Shown in pieces: positions 43,596-52,306 of a stretch of DNA of 64,000 nucleotides. The DNA comes from Rhodoblastus sp. (GTDB lineage: Bacteria; Pseudomonadota; Alphaproteobacteria; Rhizobiales; Beijerinckiaceae), in assembly GCF_019449565.1 (NCBI RefSeq), contig NZ_JAGRPM010000038.1, positions 1-64,000 on the forward strand, given 5' to 3'. The position numbers and the translations under genes were made by a program. The notes beneath the pieces were generated by a model. It made no database searches, was not told where the DNA came from, and saw nothing but the letters and a program-made list of their open reading frames with translations. The stretch's first letter is position 1. The number at the start of each line of letters is the position of its first letter.

Positions 43596-44732
43596 TCAAC
43601 GCTGGCCCTGGAGTGAAGTTCCAGGCTCGCTCTCGCCTATATTGGCGAAACCGGTCTTTGCGTCGTTGGATGACCGCGCGTCGCGGATCAGGTGGTGAAT
43701 GAAATTCAGCTTTTCGATCACCGTATTGGACAGCACGAAGGGATAGATATCCGGCTGGCCAAGGCTGCGGTTCAGGCCGTTCAGCGCGACAGTGACCGGA
43801 ACCCAGGCCGCGATCAGATCGTCGATATCGCCCGCGCAATAGGGATCGAATGGCGCCGGCGCGCTTGCGCCCGTCTGTTCCGGCAAGGCAAATCCAATCG
43901 CCAGGCCGAAGGCGCGCGCGGTTTCAAGCGCGTCCACCATATGCGTGTAATGCGCCCAGGTTTCTGCGAAATCCTCCCAGGGGTGCGACGTCGCATAGGC
44001 GCTGATGAAGCGCAGCTCCCAATCGATGGAAGGGCCAGACTGGTAATAGCGTTGCAGCGCCTGCGCATAATCCTCGTCTTCGTCGCCGAATAGCGCACGG
44101 CATTGTTCGACGCAGCCGCCGTCGCGCACAAGCAACTCCCAGTAATAATGGCCGATCTCATGGCGGAAATGCCCGAGCAGCGTGCGATAGGGCTCGCCCA
44201 TCGACAGCCGCCGCGCCTCGCGTTCGGCGTCATGGGCTTCAGCGATATTGAGCGTGATCAGCCCATTTTCATGGCCTGTCAGAACGGGCGCCACGCCGTT
44301 GGCGGTCGGCATGTCGGCGAGCAGATCGAAGGCGAGGCCATTGGAATTTTCGACGTCGCGTTCATGCGTCGGAAGCCCCCATCGCAGCAGCGAATAGAAC
44401 AGGCGCCGCTTTGCCAGTTCAATCTTGCGCCAGGCGAACAAATTCGCCGCCACGCCGAGGTCAGGCAGCGTGCGATTGTGCCGGCACGAATGGCAGAACG
44501 CTTCGCCCTCGTCCGCGGCCACCAACCAGTTGCAAGCTCCGAATTCCTCATTGGCGCAGAATAAATAACGTCGCGACGGATCTGACAGCGTCACCCAGAA
44601 ATCGCCGTCCAGCTCGAGGGCGGAAAGGACGCATTGATCCGTTGCGAAGCCAAGACGATGGTCGCATCTTACGCAGATCGTGTTCTCGAAATGCACCGCA
44701 TTTCCGCATGCCTCACATTTGAAAATCTTCAT
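43596..44732 (-). CDS. Zinc-ribbon, putative zinc metallopeptidase (COG4307 type)
   Basis: A 378-residue protein. An N-terminal zinc ribbon (FKCEACGNAVHFENTICVRC, residues 4-23) and further Cys pairs (CANEEFGAC and CHSCRHN) are followed by a metallopeptidase-like domain with HFRHEIGHYYWE. The HExxH zinc motif is near residue 190, with a possible third ligand Glu in WEDFAETWAHYTHMVD. Substrate and partners are unknown. The start is ATG at 44732; an ATG nine bases upstream is possible. A GGAAC-N16-TGTT site 56 bases before the start suggests membership in the stress regulon. It diverges from the DUF892 gene. Confidence 0.82.
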   Translation of the reverse strand: MKIFKCEACGNAVHFENTICVRCDHRLGFATDQCVLSALELDGDFWVTLSDPSRRYLFCANEEFGACNWLVAADEGEAFCHSCRHNRTLPDLGVAANLFAWRKIELAKRRLFYSLLRWGLPTHERDVENSNGLAFDLLADMPTANGVAPVLTGHENGLITLNIAEAHDAEREARRLSMGEPYRTLLGHFRHEIGHYYWELLVRDGGCVEQCRALFGDEDEDYAQALQRYYQSGPSIDWELRFISAYATSHPWEDFAETWAHYTHMVDALETARAFGLAIGFALPEQTGASAPAPFDPYCAGDIDDLIAAWVPVTVALNGLNRSLGQPDIYPFVLSNTVIEKLNFIHHLIRDARSSNDAKTGFANIGESEPGTSLQGQR

Positions 44733-44787
44733 TTGGCGCATTCCATGGACGAGAGCGTGGCGCGCAGGCGCGGTCGTGCATAAGCGC

Positions 44788-44812
44788 AACATTTCTCGGC
44801 GGTTCTGGTTCC
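44788..44812 (-). promoter_or_regulatory. Possible EcfG-type promoter of the zinc-ribbon peptidase gene
   Basis: GGAAC (44812-44808), 16 bases, then TGTT (44791-44788) on the minus strand. It differs from the consensus CGTT by one base but still fits the looser GGAAC-N18-TT form described for RpoE2 in Sinorhizobium. Confidence 0.45.
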
Positions 44813-44939
44813 AACAAGACCTCCAGCTCCGCCGCGAGATGCTGCTGGCAATTGCCTTTGCAGGCGGAAATTATCACGAGCGCGAGGACTTTGACGGAAT
44901 CGCGACGTTGCCTAGCGCCAAACCGCAACGGAGGATTCC

Positions 44940-45428
44940 ATGCCTGATAAAACGCTCAACGATCTGTTCTTCGACAATCTGAAGGACATCTATTTCGCGG
45001 AACGGCAGATTTTGAAAAATCTGCCGAAGATGGCGAAAGCAGCGCATTCGGAAGAACTCAGGAACGCCTTCCTGAAGCATCGCGACGAAACGGAAGGCCA
45101 GATCGAACGCCTGCAACAGGTCTTCGAAATGCTCGGAAAGCGCGCGCAGGGAAAGACCTGCGAGGCGATCTACGGCATCCTCGAGGAGGGTGAAGAAACC
45201 ATCGAGGCCTACAAGGACAGCGACGCGCTCGACGCGGGCCTTGTCGCCGGCGGGCAGGCCGTCGAACATTACGAAATGGCGCGTTACGGCACTCTGAAAA
45301 ACTGGGCGATGCAGCTTGGCATGAAGGATGCGGCCAACCTTCTCGACCAGACGCTTCAGGAAGAGAAAAAGACGGACGCCTTGCTCACCAAGCTCGCCGA
45401 GTCCCAGGTCAATCGCAAGGCCGCGTGA
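44940..45428 (+). CDS. DUF892 (YciE/YciF) ferritin-like protein
   Basis: A 162-residue four-helix protein of the DUF892 family. The N-terminal DLFFDNLKDIYFAERQILKN is the family signature. Glu and His residues suited to a di-iron site recur in the helices (EELRNAFLKHRDETEGQIER and GQAVEHYEMARYGTLKNWA). Members are stress-induced in enteric bacteria, where they are thought to bind iron or protect against peroxide. No EcfG consensus was found in the 200 bases upstream, so another promoter must act. A strong terminator follows. Confidence 0.93.
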   Translation: MPDKTLNDLFFDNLKDIYFAERQILKNLPKMAKAAHSEELRNAFLKHRDETEGQIERLQQVFEMLGKRAQGKTCEAIYGILEEGEETIEAYKDSDALDAGLVAGGQAVEHYEMARYGTLKNWAMQLGMKDAANLLDQTLQEEKKTDALLTKLAESQVNRKAA

Positions 45429-45448
45429 GCGCTTTTCAAGACAGATGG

Positions 45449-45477
45449 AAGGCCGGAGCTTCGCCGCTCCGGCCTTT
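45449..45477 (+). terminator. Terminator between DUF892 and transglutaminase genes
   Basis: AAGGCCGGAGC (45449-45459) pairs with GCTCCGGCCTT (45466-45476) around TTCGCC, followed by TT. It serves the DUF892 gene and, read in reverse, perhaps the convergent transglutaminase gene. Confidence 0.7.
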
Positions 45478-45509
45478 CCGTTTTCACGGCTGCGGTCTTG
45501 CGTCTGTTC

Positions 45510-46331
45510 CTATAAAATCCCATCCACCACCAGCTCGAATGTGGTCACTTCGAAGCGCATGAGCTGGGCGGGGCCAAAGGCGGTGGAGATCGCGACATCG
45601 GCCGCGTCGCGGCCTCGTCCCATGACGACGCGTCCGATCCTCGGGTGGTTGTGACGGGCGTCGAACGTGTACCAGCGGCCATCGAGAAAGACCTCGAACC
45701 AGGCGCTGAAATCCATCGGATTGGGATCCACCGGCACGCCAATGTCGCCGAGATAACCCGCGCAATAACGCGCGGGAATGTTCATGCACCGGCAGAGCGC
45801 AATCGCGAGATGCGCGAAGTCGCGGCAAACGCCCGCGCTTTCGTGCAGCGAATCGCTGGCGCAGCGCGTGGCCCGCGCATCCGCATAGCTGAAACGAATT
45901 TTCGAATGAACGAAATCGCATATCGCCTGAACCCGCTGGTAGCCGCCGGCGATGGCGCCGAAATGCGACCATGCGAAATCCGCGAGCTTGTCGCTGTCGC
46001 AATAGCGGCTGGAAACGAGATAAAGCAGAACGTCATTGGGCAGGCGCGCGATTGGAGTCAGCTCGGTATCGGGCGGCGTCTCTTCCGGCTGGCCCGAATC
46101 GTAAATGATGAAGCGGTTCTTGAATGTGATGAGACCGGCCGGCGCGACAAGACGCGTGACGCAATTGCCGTAATGGTCGAGATAGCCGCTTGTGGGAACA
46201 TAGGGATCGGCGACGACCATGTCTCGTGAGCGAAGATCGGCTTCACGCGAGGGATGGACGTTGAGCTGAAGCAACATCGGGGTCGGATTCGGGCACTGAA
46301 AGGCGATTTCAAAGCCGGCTTCGATAAGCAT
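45510..46331 (-). CDS. Transglutaminase-like family protein
   Basis: A 273-residue protein. An N-terminal beta-rich bacterial-transglutaminase-associated domain (about 1-130) is followed by the papain-like transglutaminase core. The nucleophile Cys is in SAGVCRDFAHLAIALCR (about 168), the His in DARHNHPR and the Asp a few residues on in GRDAADVA. Bacterial members act as cysteine peptidases or amidases; the target is unknown. The ATG at 46331 starts the conserved region. An exact EcfG promoter is 58 bases upstream, so it is very likely induced by general stress. Confidence 0.87.
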   Translation of the reverse strand: MLIEAGFEIAFQCPNPTPMLLQLNVHPSREADLRSRDMVVADPYVPTSGYLDHYGNCVTRLVAPAGLITFKNRFIIYDSGQPEETPPDTELTPIARLPNDVLLYLVSSRYCDSDKLADFAWSHFGAIAGGYQRVQAICDFVHSKIRFSYADARATRCASDSLHESAGVCRDFAHLAIALCRCMNIPARYCAGYLGDIGVPVDPNPMDFSAWFEVFLDGRWYTFDARHNHPRIGRVVMGRGRDAADVAISTAFGPAQLMRFEVTTFELVVDGIL

Positions 46332-46388
46332 ATGACGCCTCAAGTTCTGGCGCCATCGGCGCAGGGCTGCAATCTTGCGATAGCTGAA

Positions 46389-46413
46389 AACGAACCTCTC
46401 GCGCTTCTGTTCC
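46389..46413 (-). promoter_or_regulatory. EcfG-type promoter of the transglutaminase gene
   Basis: GGAAC (46413-46409), 16 bases, CGTT (46392-46389) on the minus strand: an exact consensus match in the intergenic gap, 58 bases before the start at 46331. Confidence 0.82.
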
Positions 46414-46489
46414 GTCCCCTTTCGAAAGCATCGCGAACCCGTCAGGTCTGGCGCGCGGCCCAAGGGGCCTGAATGGAAGGCGCGCCGCG

Positions 46490-47848
46490 TCAGGCCATCT
46501 CCATTGGCGCAATGCGGTCGGCGTCGATCGAGACGTGAATAGCCAGGCCCTCCGGCTTCCATTCTCGCCTGATGCTTCCGTTCAGGCGTCCCTCCACCGT
46601 CGCATTAACGAGACGAGAGCCGAAACCTTCGGCGCCGCTCGGGATCGAGACCTTCGGACCGCCGATCTCCTGCCAGTCGATGACGAAACGGCCGTCATGT
46701 TCGCCGCAGTTGATTTCGACCCTGCCGTCGGGCGCCGACAGCGAGCCATATTTGGCGGCATTGGTCGCCAGTTCATTGATGAGCAGGGCGAAGCTCGTGA
46801 CCGCCTCGCCACTGATGGGCGTGTCACAACATTTCACGCGGATTCGCGGCCGCGGCGCGCAGAGGTCTTGATAAGGCGCCATGACCGTTTCGATCAACGA
46901 TTGCAGGGTCGCGCGCGCGCCAGTCGCGCGAAAGGCGTCGGTGGGAATTGTGAGTTCATGCGCCTTCGCCAAAGCGCGCAAACGCTCTGACACCGCCGAA
47001 GCAAGCTGCGACGCCGAAGCCGCCGAGCGCGCGCTCAAAGTCACGATGCTGCCCGCGAGCGAAAACAGATTTTTGATCCGGTGGCTCATTTCCGCCAGCA
47101 ACAAACGCTGCTGTTGTTCCGCCCGCCGTTTCACCGTGATGTCTCGGGCGATTTTCGAGGCGCCGGTAATGCGGCCCGCCCGGTTTCTAACGGGCGAAAC
47201 CGACAGCGATATCTCGATCAGGCTGCCGTCCTTGTGGCGGCGGATCGTCTCGTAATGGTCGATGCGCTCGCCCCGGCGCAGCCGCGCCAAAATTGCCGGC
47301 TCCTCGTCATGACGATCCTCGGGAATGAGCATGGTGATCGAGCGGCCGATCGCCTCATCGGCGCTGTAGCCAAACAGGCGTTCCGCCCCCCGGTTCCAGT
47401 CCGTGATCACGCCGTTGATGTCCTTGGCGATAATGGCGTCATCGGATGATTCAACAATGGCGGCCAGTCTCTCTTTCGCCTGTTCGACGAGCGTACGATC
47501 GGTCATGTCGAGCATCAGGATCACGGCGCCGACCGCAGCGCCATTTTCCATCAGCGGAGACGCAAAAACGCTGAAGGCGATGCGACGGCCGTCGGATCGC
47601 TCTCCGATCGCTTCGAGCCCACGAATGGCGCAGTTTTTTTTGAGCGCCAAAGCGGTCGGAGTCTCGTCTTCGGAGAATGGGAGACCGTCCGGCCAAAAAA
47701 CCTTCCAGACGCCCTGGAATTCGCGCGTTCCCAGGTCGGGAGCGACGCCCCACATCTGGGCTGCGGTGCCATTGAAGAAAGTGATCCGGCCCTTGGCGTC
47801 GGTCGCGTAAACAGCTTCCGATAACGCTTCAAGCAATGCAGGAAACAT
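46490..47848 (-). CDS. PAS-PAS HWE-family sensor histidine kinase
   Basis: A 452-residue cytoplasmic kinase without transmembrane helices. PAS 1 covers about 1-118 (ALSEAVYATDAKGRITFFNG) and PAS 2 about 122-240 (IVESSDDAIIAKDINGVITD, with a PAC motif ending in KIARDITVKRRAE). The phosphoacceptor His is in EMSHRIKNLFSLAG (about 255). The N box reads INELATNAAKYGSLS and the HWE-type WxE is WQE in VIDWQEIGGP. HWE kinases are the usual upstream kinases of PhyR in Rhizobiales. No regulator gene is adjacent, but phyR lies 5 kb away, so it is a candidate input kinase of the GSR. A near-consensus stress promoter lies 120 bases upstream. Confidence 0.9.
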   Translation of the reverse strand: MFPALLEALSEAVYATDAKGRITFFNGTAAQMWGVAPDLGTREFQGVWKVFWPDGLPFSEDETPTALALKKNCAIRGLEAIGERSDGRRIAFSVFASPLMENGAAVGAVILMLDMTDRTLVEQAKERLAAIVESSDDAIIAKDINGVITDWNRGAERLFGYSADEAIGRSITMLIPEDRHDEEPAILARLRRGERIDHYETIRRHKDGSLIEISLSVSPVRNRAGRITGASKIARDITVKRRAEQQQRLLLAEMSHRIKNLFSLAGSIVTLSARSAASASQLASAVSERLRALAKAHELTIPTDAFRATGARATLQSLIETVMAPYQDLCAPRPRIRVKCCDTPISGEAVTSFALLINELATNAAKYGSLSAPDGRVEINCGEHDGRFVIDWQEIGGPKVSIPSGAEGFGSRLVNATVEGRLNGSIRREWKPEGLAIHVSIDADRIAPMEMA

Positions 47849-47968
47849 GAGCGGCTTCCTTTTGGTGGGCAGCCCGCGAAGGCGGCGTCCGGGGCAACCG
47901 ATGCCGCCACGTTCCCGTTTAGAAAATTGATAAAGACCGGCGACCTTAACGTCGCGGTTTCATCAACA

Positions 47969-47993
47969 AACAGCCCGGACCAATTTTAGTTCC
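47969..47993 (-). promoter_or_regulatory. Possible EcfG-type promoter of the PAS-HWE kinase gene
   Basis: GGAAC (47993-47989), 16 bases, TGTT (47972-47969) on the minus strand, 121 bases before the start at 47848. One mismatch to CGTT. Confidence 0.4.
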
Positions 47994-48065
47994 AAGGGCC
48001 GCGCCAAAATGGCGCGGCTTAAAATGATGCTCCTTCAAGTAATCGCGGGCGAGCTTTAAAACTAA

Positions 48066-48089
48066 GGAGAGAGCTGCGAAGCTCTCTCC
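48066..48089 (-). terminator. Hairpin downstream of the DUF1236 locus
   Basis: GGAGAGAGCT (48066-48075) pairs perfectly with AGCTCTCTCC (48080-48089) around GCGA. On the minus strand it follows the remnant reading frame by nine bases, and TTAGTTTT comes after it. A second hairpin (CCGCGCCA/TGGCGCGG, 47999-48017) lies further on. Confidence 0.55.
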
Positions 48090-48097
48090 AAAGTAAT

Positions 48098-48190
48098 TTA
48101 CTTGTTCTTGTGGCCTTGCTCTCCGACTTTGACATGCTGCTCATGCGAGCCGCCGCGCGAGGACGCGCCAGAAAGCAAGCCCGCTTTATG
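48098..48190 (-). pseudogene. Remnant of a small stress protein (KGG-like C-terminus)
   Basis: Directly after the proper DUF1236 stop codon, and in the same frame, 30 codons read without interruption to a TAA. They end in GSHEQHVKVGEQGHKNK, a tail that looks like the C-terminus of small KGG/Gly-rich stress-induced proteins. There is no start codon or RBS. I read it as the 3' remnant of a neighbouring gene whose 5' part was lost. The family link is from memory and unproven. Confidence 0.3.
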
Positions 48191-48600
48191 TCAGTCGATG
48201 ACCTCGACAATCGTGCGTGACCGCGGATCGACCGCACTGGCGTTCCATCGATCACCGTGTAGCGATATCCCTGGACGTGATATTCCTCGGGAACATCGTA
48301 ATAGCTCACGCCGCTTTCCGGCAGGACTGCGCCAACCACGACCCTGCCGTTGTAGTGATAGGAAGGACGGCGCTGTTCAGTAACGTAGCGGTGGAAACGC
48401 GGACGATCGTCAGTGCCGAGCAGACCGTTGACGCCGCCAACCACCCCGCCAACAACTCCGCCCACGGCGGCGCCGACCGGGCCAGCATCTTGGGCTCCGC
48501 GCCGCGCTCCCTCTTCCGCGCCGCGCGGAACGCCTTGTGCGTTCGCGGACGCGGCGGCCATTAGCGCCAACGCGCCAAACAAAAGGCTTTTCTTCAACAT
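48191..48600 (-). pseudogene. DUF1236 domain protein, frameshifted near the C-terminus
   Basis: A secreted protein: signal peptide KKSLLFGALALMAAASANAQ, a glycine/alanine/valine-rich stretch (about 30-65), then the DUF1236 core GRVVVGAVLPESGVSYYDVP and YRYTVIDGTPV. Right after TPV the frame departs from the family. Shifting by one base at about 48231-48237 gives VDPRSRTIVEVID and a stop at 48191, exactly the expected ending. One base, probably the T of a CTG codon, seems missing. Unshifted, the frame runs on to 48019 with about 70 unrelated residues. It is either a true pseudogene or a sequence error. An exact EcfG promoter lies 114 bases upstream. Confidence 0.72.
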
Positions 48601-48713
48601 TTTATCTCTCTCCCGTATAGCAATGAATAACATACCGCGCCGCCGCTTTGAGCAGGCGCCGGTTGCTAGACTTTACATTATGGATTGCGCCGCTTTCGTT
48701 GACGCGATTGGAC

Positions 48714-48738
48714 AACGTCTCTTGAGGACTAATGTTCC
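48714..48738 (-). promoter_or_regulatory. EcfG-type promoter of the DUF1236 gene
   Basis: GGAAC (48738-48734), 16 bases, CGTT (48717-48714) on the minus strand: exact consensus in the 378-base gap between the DUF1236 and DUF1328 genes. That gap holds no other gene. Confidence 0.8.
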
Positions 48739-48908
48739 GAATTATCGGCCAATTTCATTTGGCACTGCGACTCTAAACTTCGCAATAGTGAGACGATGCA
48801 ATGGCTGCGCTTGAAGATTGAAGCGACCAACGGCAGGGCAACAGGACGCGCCTCGCTCTGTTCCGGTTAAGGCGTGAAAATATATTGCCGTCGCGGGGCT
48901 TTGCTTTC

Positions 48909-48933
48909 GGAACAAGAGCTTCAATGCGGTGTT
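48909..48933 (+). promoter_or_regulatory. Possible EcfG-type promoter of the DUF1328 gene
   Basis: GGAAC (48909-48913), 16 bases, TGTT (48930-48933) on the plus strand, 46 bases before the ATG at 48979. One mismatch to CGTT. Confidence 0.45.
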
Positions 48934-48978
48934 TCAATAACGCCTCGTTTAAGGCCCTTATTTTGAGGAGATCTTGCC

Positions 48979-49146
48979 ATGCTATACTGGACGGTGATTT
49001 TTCTTATTATCGCCCTGGTCGCAGGCGCTCTCGGCTTCGGCGGCCTTGCGTCCACCTCCGCGGGCATAGCCCGGGTCCTTTTCGGAATCTTCCTGGTGCT
49101 GTTCATCGTTACCGCCATCATGCAGCTGATGGGCGGCCACGCTTGA
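48979..49146 (+). CDS. DUF1328 (YtjA) family membrane protein
   Basis: A 55-residue protein with two transmembrane helices: [20 protein letters not shown], then a short STSAGIARV loop and [18 protein letters not shown]. This is the YtjA/DUF1328 family, small inner-membrane proteins of unknown function that are common in stress loci. GAGGAG stands eight bases before the ATG. It diverges from the DUF1236 gene, and both have stress-type promoter sites in the shared gap. Confidence 0.9.
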   Translation: MLYWTVIFLIIALVAGALGFGGLASTSAGIARVLFGIFLVLFIVTAIMQLMGGHA

Positions 49147-49254
49147 GAAAAAATCGGCCAGGACAGACGGCGCGGACTTGAGGACTTGCAAGAGTTCGGT
49201 CGTCCGCGCCGATTTCGACCAGCCTATCGCGTCCACGCCAACGACAAGCCGGAC

Positions 49255-50751
49255 ATGCCGCGACCGCGCCGAAAAGTTCTGAGCCTCACCAGCGCGATAG
49301 TCGTGGCGGCTTCCTTGATTCTCGTCGCCATTGTTTACGGCGCCCACCTCTTTTCGCAGAAGACCGGGCAGCTCGCATCTGCGGCGCTCGACGTCAGTCT
49401 CGCCGAATTGAAGTTAAGTCGCGCCTTCAATATTTTGCTCGAAGCTGAATCAAGCCAGCGCGGATTCCTGCTCACCCATGACGAGGCCTATCTTGAGCCT
49501 TTCAAGGCCGCGCGCGACGCAATGAATTCGCATCTGGCCGGCGCGGAAATTCAGATGAAAAGTCTCGGCATGGCGACCGCTCCGGTGGCGATGGCCGTAT
49601 TGGGAAATGCGGCGGATCAAAAGTTTTCGGAGCTCGAACGGACCATCTCCCTGGTAAAGCAGGGCCAGACAATCGACGCCGCAACGATAAATGGCGGGCG
49701 CGATTTGATGACCCAGGCCCGGGACATCGTGATCGCGCAACGCGCCGCTCTGGCGGCGATCCGCGCCGACAAGATCGACCAAGCCCAGCGGAGCGCGGAG
49801 CGTCTCGCCCTGTTGACGATCCTTGGCGTGGCGGCGGTCGTGATCTTATCCTTGATCGCCCTTGCGCAGTTTATGTCTCGCAGCAAGGAGCTTCAACTCG
49901 CGCATGAAAAGCTCGCCACCGCCAAAGAAGCTCTCGAAGAGCGCGTCCGCGAAAGAACGCGTGATCTCCAGACGGCCAATGACGAAATTCAACGCTACGC
50001 CTATATCGTCGGCCATGACCTGCGCGCGCCTCTCGTGAATATCATCGGCTTCGCCAGGGAGCTCGATATGGCGGCCAACGCCATCATGCCCCTCTTCGCC
50101 CGGCAGGAACTCCAGCGGGACGATCCGGCGATCGTCAAAGCGCGGCGCGCCATCGACGAGGACATTCCGGAGGCGTTGAAATTCATCCAGGCCTCCGCAA
50201 CGCGCATGGACAGTCTGATCAACGCCATTTTGAGCGTGTCCCGGCTGGGCCGCCTGCCTCCGCAGCCGCAGAGCATCGACCTGGCGGCCCTGACGATGAA
50301 TTGCATCGCGTCCCTTCAGCACAGCCTCAACGAGGCGGACGCGTCGATTTCCATCGAAGGCCGGCTTCCGTCATTTGTCAGCGATGCGCGAGCGATGGAG
50401 CAGATCATGACGAACCTGCTCGACAATGCGGTAAAATATCTGTCCAGCGAACGCGCGGGACGCGTGGTCGTGCGGGGCTCCCGGATCGGATCGCAGGTCC
50501 GGATCGAAGTCGAGGACAATGGCCGGGGCGTCGCGCCGTCGGATCATGAACGCATTTTCGACCTCTTTCGCCGTTCCGGCAAACAGGATCGTCCCGGCGA
50601 AGGCATTGGCCTGGCGCATGTCCGGCGGCTGGTTCGCCGATTGGGCGGCGACATAAGCGTAAGATCCGACGGAAAGACCGGCAGTGTTTTTTCGGTTATG
50701 CTTCCATCTGATTTGCGTGACGCAATTTCGAAAGGCGCCGTCCATGGATGA
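49255..50751 (+). CDS. CHASE3-domain sensor histidine kinase
   Basis: A 498-residue membrane kinase. The first transmembrane helix is at about 12-30 and the second at about 183-202. Between them lies a periplasmic CHASE3 domain of helices (SRAFNILLEAESSQRGFLLT, typical of CHASE3). A coiled coil (TAKEALEERVRERTRDLQTA) leads to a classical HisKA domain with the phosphoacceptor in YIVGHDLRAPLVNIIGF and an ATPase domain with LLDNAVKYLS, VEDNGRGVAP and GEGIGLAHVRRLV. The start is taken at ATG 49255; a TTG at 49186 is the alternative. Its end overlaps the next gene's start by eight bases. First gene of a three-gene phosphosignalling operon. Confidence 0.9.
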   Translation: MPRPRRKVLSLTSAIVVAASLILVAIVYGAHLFSQKTGQLASAALDVSLAELKLSRAFNILLEAESSQRGFLLTHDEAYLEPFKAARDAMNSHLAGAEIQMKSLGMATAPVAMAVLGNAADQKFSELERTISLVKQGQTIDAATINGGRDLMTQARDIVIAQRAALAAIRADKIDQAQRSAERLALLTILGVAAVVILSLIALAQFMSRSKELQLAHEKLATAKEALEERVRERTRDLQTANDEIQRYAYIVGHDLRAPLVNIIGFARELDMAANAIMPLFARQELQRDDPAIVKARRAIDEDIPEALKFIQASATRMDSLINAILSVSRLGRLPPQPQSIDLAALTMNCIASLQHSLNEADASISIEGRLPSFVSDARAMEQIMTNLLDNAVKYLSSERAGRVVVRGSRIGSQVRIEVEDNGRGVAPSDHERIFDLFRRSGKQDRPGEGIGLAHVRRLVRRLGGDISVRSDGKTGSVFSVMLPSDLRDAISKGAVHG

Positions 50752-51190
50752 TCGCCACCAGACCGTAACGATCGTCATGATCGAAGATGACGCGGGTCAT
50801 GCGCGCCTAATCGAAAAAAACATTCGGCGCGCGGCCGTCTGCAATGAAATTGTGGGCTTCAACAATGGCGCCGAGGCTCTCGAATATTTGCAGCCCAATG
50901 GGACCGAACCGCATCCGGCGGCCCATCGACCTCTTTTGATCCTGCTCGATCTCAATCTTCCTGACATGAGCGGATTGGATATTCTCGCGCGGCTGAAAGG
51001 CAACGAGCACACGCGCCGTTTCCCGATCATCGTGCTGACGACGACCGACGACAGCCGCGAAATCGAGAAATGCTACGATCTCGGGGCCAATGCCTATATT
51101 ACCAAACCTCTGGATTATGATAATTTTAGCACCGCGATACGGCAGCTCGGACTGTTCCTGGCCGTGATCCAGATTCCGGAGATGGCTTGA
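50744..51190 (+). CDS. Response regulator, single receiver domain (Rcp1-like)
   Basis: A 148-residue receiver domain. Acidic residues are in VMIEDDAGHARLIE, the phosphoacceptor Asp in LILLDLNLPDMSGLDIL (about 67), Thr in IIVLTTTDDSREIEKCY, and Lys in GANAYITKPLDYDNF. The long beta4-alpha4 region and absence of an output domain match the Rcp1-type regulators that pair with phytochrome-like or CHASE3 kinases. Its start lies inside the end of the kinase gene, and the next gene starts two bases after its stop. It probably relays phosphate between the two neighbouring kinases. Confidence 0.92.
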   Translation: MDDRHQTVTIVMIEDDAGHARLIEKNIRRAAVCNEIVGFNNGAEALEYLQPNGTEPHPAAHRPLLILLDLNLPDMSGLDILARLKGNEHTRRFPIIVLTTTDDSREIEKCYDLGANAYITKPLDYDNFSTAIRQLGLFLAVIQIPEMA

Positions 51191-51191
51191 C

Positions 51192-52271
51192 ATGCCCTAT
51201 GGTACGGAATTCCGGACGGCGCTGAGCATTCTGTTTATCGACGATGACGAGGCCTTTGGCGTCCTCGTAAAAAAAAAACTAGCGGAGCGCGGCCATATTG
51301 TCGAGGCGGTGACGACCGGCGACGCCGCCATGAGGCGTCTTGAGCAGGGCGGCGTCGATGTTATCGCGTTGGACCATGCTCTGATCGGGGAAACCGGCTT
51401 TGACGTCCTGGAGCGACTGGGCCCGCGCGGCCCGAGGCCGCCGGTCGTCTATGTCACGGCCGACGCCGATGCGCGAACCGCCGTCGCCGCATTGCGAGCG
51501 GGCGCGGATGAATATGTCGTCAAGGACATCGGGCAGGAATTTTATGAATTGCTGATCGCGGCGGTCGAGAAGGTCTACGAACGCTGGCGGCTCAAGAAAA
51601 TCCGCGACGAACAGGCTAGAGAGGTGCGCGAGGCGCGCGACCGCGCCGAGGCCCTGTTGCGCGAAGTCAATCATCGCATCGCCAACAGCCTCGGCATGGT
51701 CGCCGCGATGGTGCGGATGCAGGCCAATGGCCTCGCCGACCCGGTGGCTATTCAGGCGCTCCAGGAAACCCAGGCGCGCATCACGGCCATCGGCGGGGTC
51801 CATCGCCGCCTTTACATGCACAACAAGATCGGTCTCGTCGCGCTCGACGACTACCTGCAATTCCTGACCGATGAATTGCAGAACACCCTGCACGATCAGA
51901 AGCGTCCCCACCGGATCGCCTTCTCGGCGGATAACATCACCATTACTACGGATAAGGCGATTTCAATTGGCGTCATCGTCGGCGAACTGGCCACCAACGC
52001 CTTCAAATATGCTTATCCCCCGGGCGAGGCCGGAGAAATCAGGGTTTCACTGCGTCTGGAGCCCCCCTCGCGCGCGGTGCTGTGCGTCGCGGACGATGGT
52101 GTCGGATTCGACCCGAACGGGGCCGCGCGCGGAACCGGACTCGGCTCCAAAATCCTGCGGGCCATGGCCGTGAATCTTCGCGGCGAGATTCTGAAAGATG
52201 ACGCCGCGAAAGGCGCGTCCATCTCCATCACCTTCCCGCTCGACGAGAAAGATCTCGGCGAAAGTTCCTGA
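51192..52271 (+). CDS. Response regulator-histidine kinase hybrid (receiver + HisKA_2)
   Basis: A 359-residue protein with inverted hybrid order. An N-terminal receiver comes first (LFIDDDEAFGVLVKKKLAER at the start; VYVTADADARTAVAALRAGA near 90). The usual phosphoacceptor Asp seems kept in VIALDHALIGETG. A linker helix then leads to HisKA_2 with the phosphoacceptor in LLREVNHRIANSLGMVAAM, followed by an ATPase domain with GELATNAFKYAYPPG and DDGVGFDP. There is no WxE motif, unlike the two HWE kinases nearby. Such proteins let one phosphorylation event control a second kinase output. Third gene of the operon; its C-terminal kinase could address PhyR. Confidence 0.88.
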   Translation: MPYGTEFRTALSILFIDDDEAFGVLVKKKLAERGHIVEAVTTGDAAMRRLEQGGVDVIALDHALIGETGFDVLERLGPRGPRPPVVYVTADADARTAVAALRAGADEYVVKDIGQEFYELLIAAVEKVYERWRLKKIRDEQAREVREARDRAEALLREVNHRIANSLGMVAAMVRMQANGLADPVAIQALQETQARITAIGGVHRRLYMHNKIGLVALDDYLQFLTDELQNTLHDQKRPHRIAFSADNITITTDKAISIGVIVGELATNAFKYAYPPGEAGEIRVSLRLEPPSRAVLCVADDGVGFDPNGAARGTGLGSKILRAMAVNLRGEILKDDAAKGASISITFPLDEKDLGESS

Positions 52272-52306
52272 AACCCGCGGAAGCGCGACGATCGAAGGCG
52301 CGCCAG

